A stretch of 64,000 nucleotides of DNA from Vibrio sp. S17_S38. Lineage in GTDB: Bacteria > Pseudomonadota > Gammaproteobacteria > Enterobacterales > Vibrionaceae. Shown one piece after another: positions 62,307-64,000 of the stretch. Location: contig NZ_JAAUWW010000010.1 of NCBI RefSeq assembly GCF_014694375.1, forward strand, positions 62,001-126,000. Direction: 5' to 3'. How positions within the stretch are numbered: the stretch's first letter is position 1; every line of letters begins with the position of its first letter. The notes below the pieces were generated by a model. It was not told the origin of the DNA. It searched no databases and saw only the letters and a program-made list of their open reading frames with translations. A program made the position numbers and the translations under genes.

Positions 62307-64000
62307 CTAGAGTTGAGGCATATCGTTGTCATCACTTTTATTTTTTTTCTTCACTTCTCTTTCCGCTTTTTTTAGTAAGTCTAGCAATGGCTTGGTGTCA
62401 TAATCGCGGCGTTTTTTACTGTAAAATGCCGCCATCACTTCACTTAACTCTGCTTTAATCGCTTGGGTTAATTCACTGGAAAGGTCAGGGTGCTTGGTGA
62501 GCCATTGTGATATTTCACCGTGGATCTTCGCTCCATCTTGATTTTTTAATACAGAAACTAAATCATTATTATCAGCTTTCATTGGAGGCTGAGTTATTTC
62601 TGTATCTGGTTTTTGCTTATGCTTTCGAATCAATAAAATTAGTGTCAACAACCAAAGTACGGCAAATAAAGCCGTTAAATAAGGCCAATAGCCAGCAGTC
62701 GCCATCGTTGGTGTGGAGAGTGTGTCAGTAGGCGGTGTGGTTTTATCGTCCATTGTAATGGCTGAATTTGTTGATGTTGGCGTTATCACAGGAGTTTGCA
62801 CTGGCGCATTTTCATCTACCGTGGTGGCGAGTGTTAATCCTTTGGTAGTGGCAGTTTCTTCTTTATTTGTTTTAGAGTTCCACCAAGGTACGTTGACTGC
62901 TGGTAAATTAATGCTGCCCGGTTTTTTTGGCATCAGCACTTGTTTGAGTGTCATTACCGTATTGCCTTGCTTGTCTTGCCCAAATTTAGGTTTTTCGGCA
63001 TAAACACGTACCGATGTTGGATAATCAATTTTAAGTTCAGGAAGGTTTTCTGCGCTGACATCTTTCACCACTAACGCCAAGATACGCGTGATAGGTTGGC
63101 CAACTTTAGCGTCAATTTCTCCAGAAGATACATCCATTATATCGCCATCACTATTCTGCCAACCTTGCTGTAATTTAAGCGATTGAGTTGGTAACCATAC
63201 ACCAGAAAATGACGCAGGCTTTTCTAATACGGTAAGTTCGATATCACCAGAGTAGACATTAACTGGAACAATACGGCGTGCGCCAGTTGCTCGGCTGACA
63301 TCAATTAGAGTGGCGGTTAAACGTGGAGGATGGAGAGTATATTTACCATCTTCAGTCGCGGTTACTTGGTAGTTTTGATCAACAACAGTGGCTTCAATGC
63401 CATTAACTAGTTTCTGATATTGTTTAGGCTCACCAATTGGAGTAATGCTTAGGCCATCGCCAGTTGGAGGGACAATTTTAGTATTTTGTAAACCTCGAGG
63501 ATCGGCTTTAACTACGAGGCGAGTGCGTAAGGTTGCCATTTCTTTCGGGTACAGTGTGTGCTTTGAAATACTATCTTGAAACTCAATTAAATCATCTTGG
63601 TTGGGCGTACTTGGATCTTTACTCACGTGCAAACTAATTGGCTGAGTTTTAGCGCCATTAACGGTAAAGCTTGGGATCACTACATTGCCAGTTTTATTGG
63701 TTGCTAGTGATACATTCCATTCCGTGCGAATAGTGGTATCGCCATTAATACTGTAACGAGAGGTGCCATATTGCACTTGGCCTGTGGTGAAATCTTTATT
63801 TAAGACGCTGGCATCAAAATCATCACGGCTTGCTGTTCCCATGTAAACGACTTTAAAGTTAAAAACTTCATTGGTGCTGAGTGTCGTTTGATTGACGGAA
63901 GCAAAAGCGGGTATATCTTTAGCAATACTAGTTTGACTAAATACGATTGAGCTGATCAAAACAAGAAGTACGGTAAGCCATTGTGAGTATTTAGTTTCTT
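62307..64000 (-). CDS. batD: BatD-family oxygen tolerance protein (partial, runs off right edge)
   Basis: The frame is open to base 64000, so the start codon lies just outside. The visible N-terminus is a signal peptide (W-L-T-V-L-L-V-L-I-S-S then Q-T-S-I-A-K-D). A long periplasmic region follows with repeated beta domains of BatD type, then a Thr/Pro-rich linker, one membrane segment (about 425-445 of 550) and a cytoplasmic helical tail rich in Lys. BatD usually ends a moxR-DUF58-BatA/BatB operon, here expected to the right of the window. The function in envelope or stress physiology is not well known. Confidence 0.85.
   Translation of the reverse strand, partial: ETKYSQWLTVLLVLISSIVFSQTSIAKDIPAFASVNQTTLSTNEVFNFKVVYMGTASRDDFDASVLNKDFTTGQVQYGTSRYSINGDTTIRTEWNVSLATNKTGNVVIPSFTVNGAKTQPISLHVSKDPSTPNQDDLIEFQDSISKHTLYPKEMATLRTRLVVKADPRGLQNTKIVPPTGDGLSITPIGEPKQYQKLVNGIEATVVDQNYQVTATEDGKYTLHPPRLTATLIDVSRATGARRIVPVNVYSGDIELTVLEKPASFSGVWLPTQSLKLQQGWQNSDGDIMDVSSGEIDAKVGQPITRILALVVKDVSAENLPELKIDYPTSVRVYAEKPKFGQDKQGNTVMTLKQVLMPKKPGSINLPAVNVPWWNSKTNKEETATTKGLTLATTVDENAPVQTPVITPTSTNSAITMDDKTTPPTDTLSTPTMATAGYWPYLTALFAVLWLLTLILLIRKHKQKPDTEITQPPMKADNNDLVSVLKNQDGAKIHGEISQWLTKHPDLSSELTQAIKAELSEVMAAFYSKKRRDYDTKPLLDLLKKAEREVKKKNKSDDNDMPQL

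Noticed and set aside
1..64000. Insertion sequences, prophage genes or CRISPR arrays
   Set aside because: No transposase or integrase motifs, no terminal inverted repeats with target duplications and no regularly spaced repeats were seen.

Overview
The window is chromosomal DNA from a low-GC gammaproteobacterium, most likely a member of the Vibrionaceae. This rests on the mix of recognisable genes: a PTS mannose locus with a divergent AraC regulator, ravA-viaA, msrPQ, ybjD, acpH, rhlE, arfB, a PACE efflux gene beside a LysR gene, and a BatD gene. No transposase, integrase, phage gene or CRISPR array was seen. Genes are dense, and many convergent gene ends share near-perfect hairpins.

Left part (1-9.9 kb): a partial lipoprotein of unknown function, then a sugar-PTS locus. 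It holds manA, a fused fructose/mannose-type EIIABC, a divergent AraC activator and a minus-strand trio (HAD phosphatase, stand-alone EIIB, and an HPr-like/EIIA fusion). The manA-side PTS promoter region has a strong CRP site inside a 9-bp inverted repeat. An OLD-family YbjD ATPase/TOPRIM gene closes this part.

Middle part (10-38 kb): mostly housekeeping. It holds a leaderless UshA-like nucleotidase, a TerC transporter behind a probable yybP-ykoY manganese riboswitch, moeA/folE, arfB, two small HAD phosphatases, an FKBP, a DsbA-like lipoprotein, creA, a zinc-ribbon miniprotein, acpH, rhlE, a TetR regulator, ltaE, a NUDIX hydrolase, ravA-viaA, tRNA-Leu(UAA), a MaoC hydratase, ppiC, a lipase, msrPQ, a cytochrome b561 with a YceI protein, nadE, a NadD-like gene, an AraC-like cupin and a PlsC-like acyltransferase.

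Aerobactin locus (38.2-52.1 kb): a complete hydroxamate/citrate siderophore system. The minus-strand operon runs MFS exporter, fused IucA-IucB, IucD. Divergent from it are iucC, a FhuC-D-B-type importer and the IutA receptor. Three Fur-box-like sites lie in front of the three transcription units. The single-ORF fusion of the IucA synthetase to the IucB acetyltransferase is the most unusual protein architecture in the window.

Nitrate/nitrite locus (52.2-59.8 kb): a NasT-like ANTAR antiterminator, then nrtABC-nirBD. The 315-base leader before nrtA holds NtrC-like palindromes, a near-consensus sigma-54 promoter, an ANTAR-type hairpin whose hexaloop has A1 and G4, and a strong intrinsic terminator. 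This implies dual control by nitrogen limitation and nitrate/nitrite. No nitrate reductase (nasA) and no NasS sensor are present here.

Right edge (59.9-64 kb): a PgpB-like PAP2 phosphatase interrupted by an amber codon in its first membrane segment, a LysR/PACE efflux pair, and the 3' part of batD, which runs off the window.
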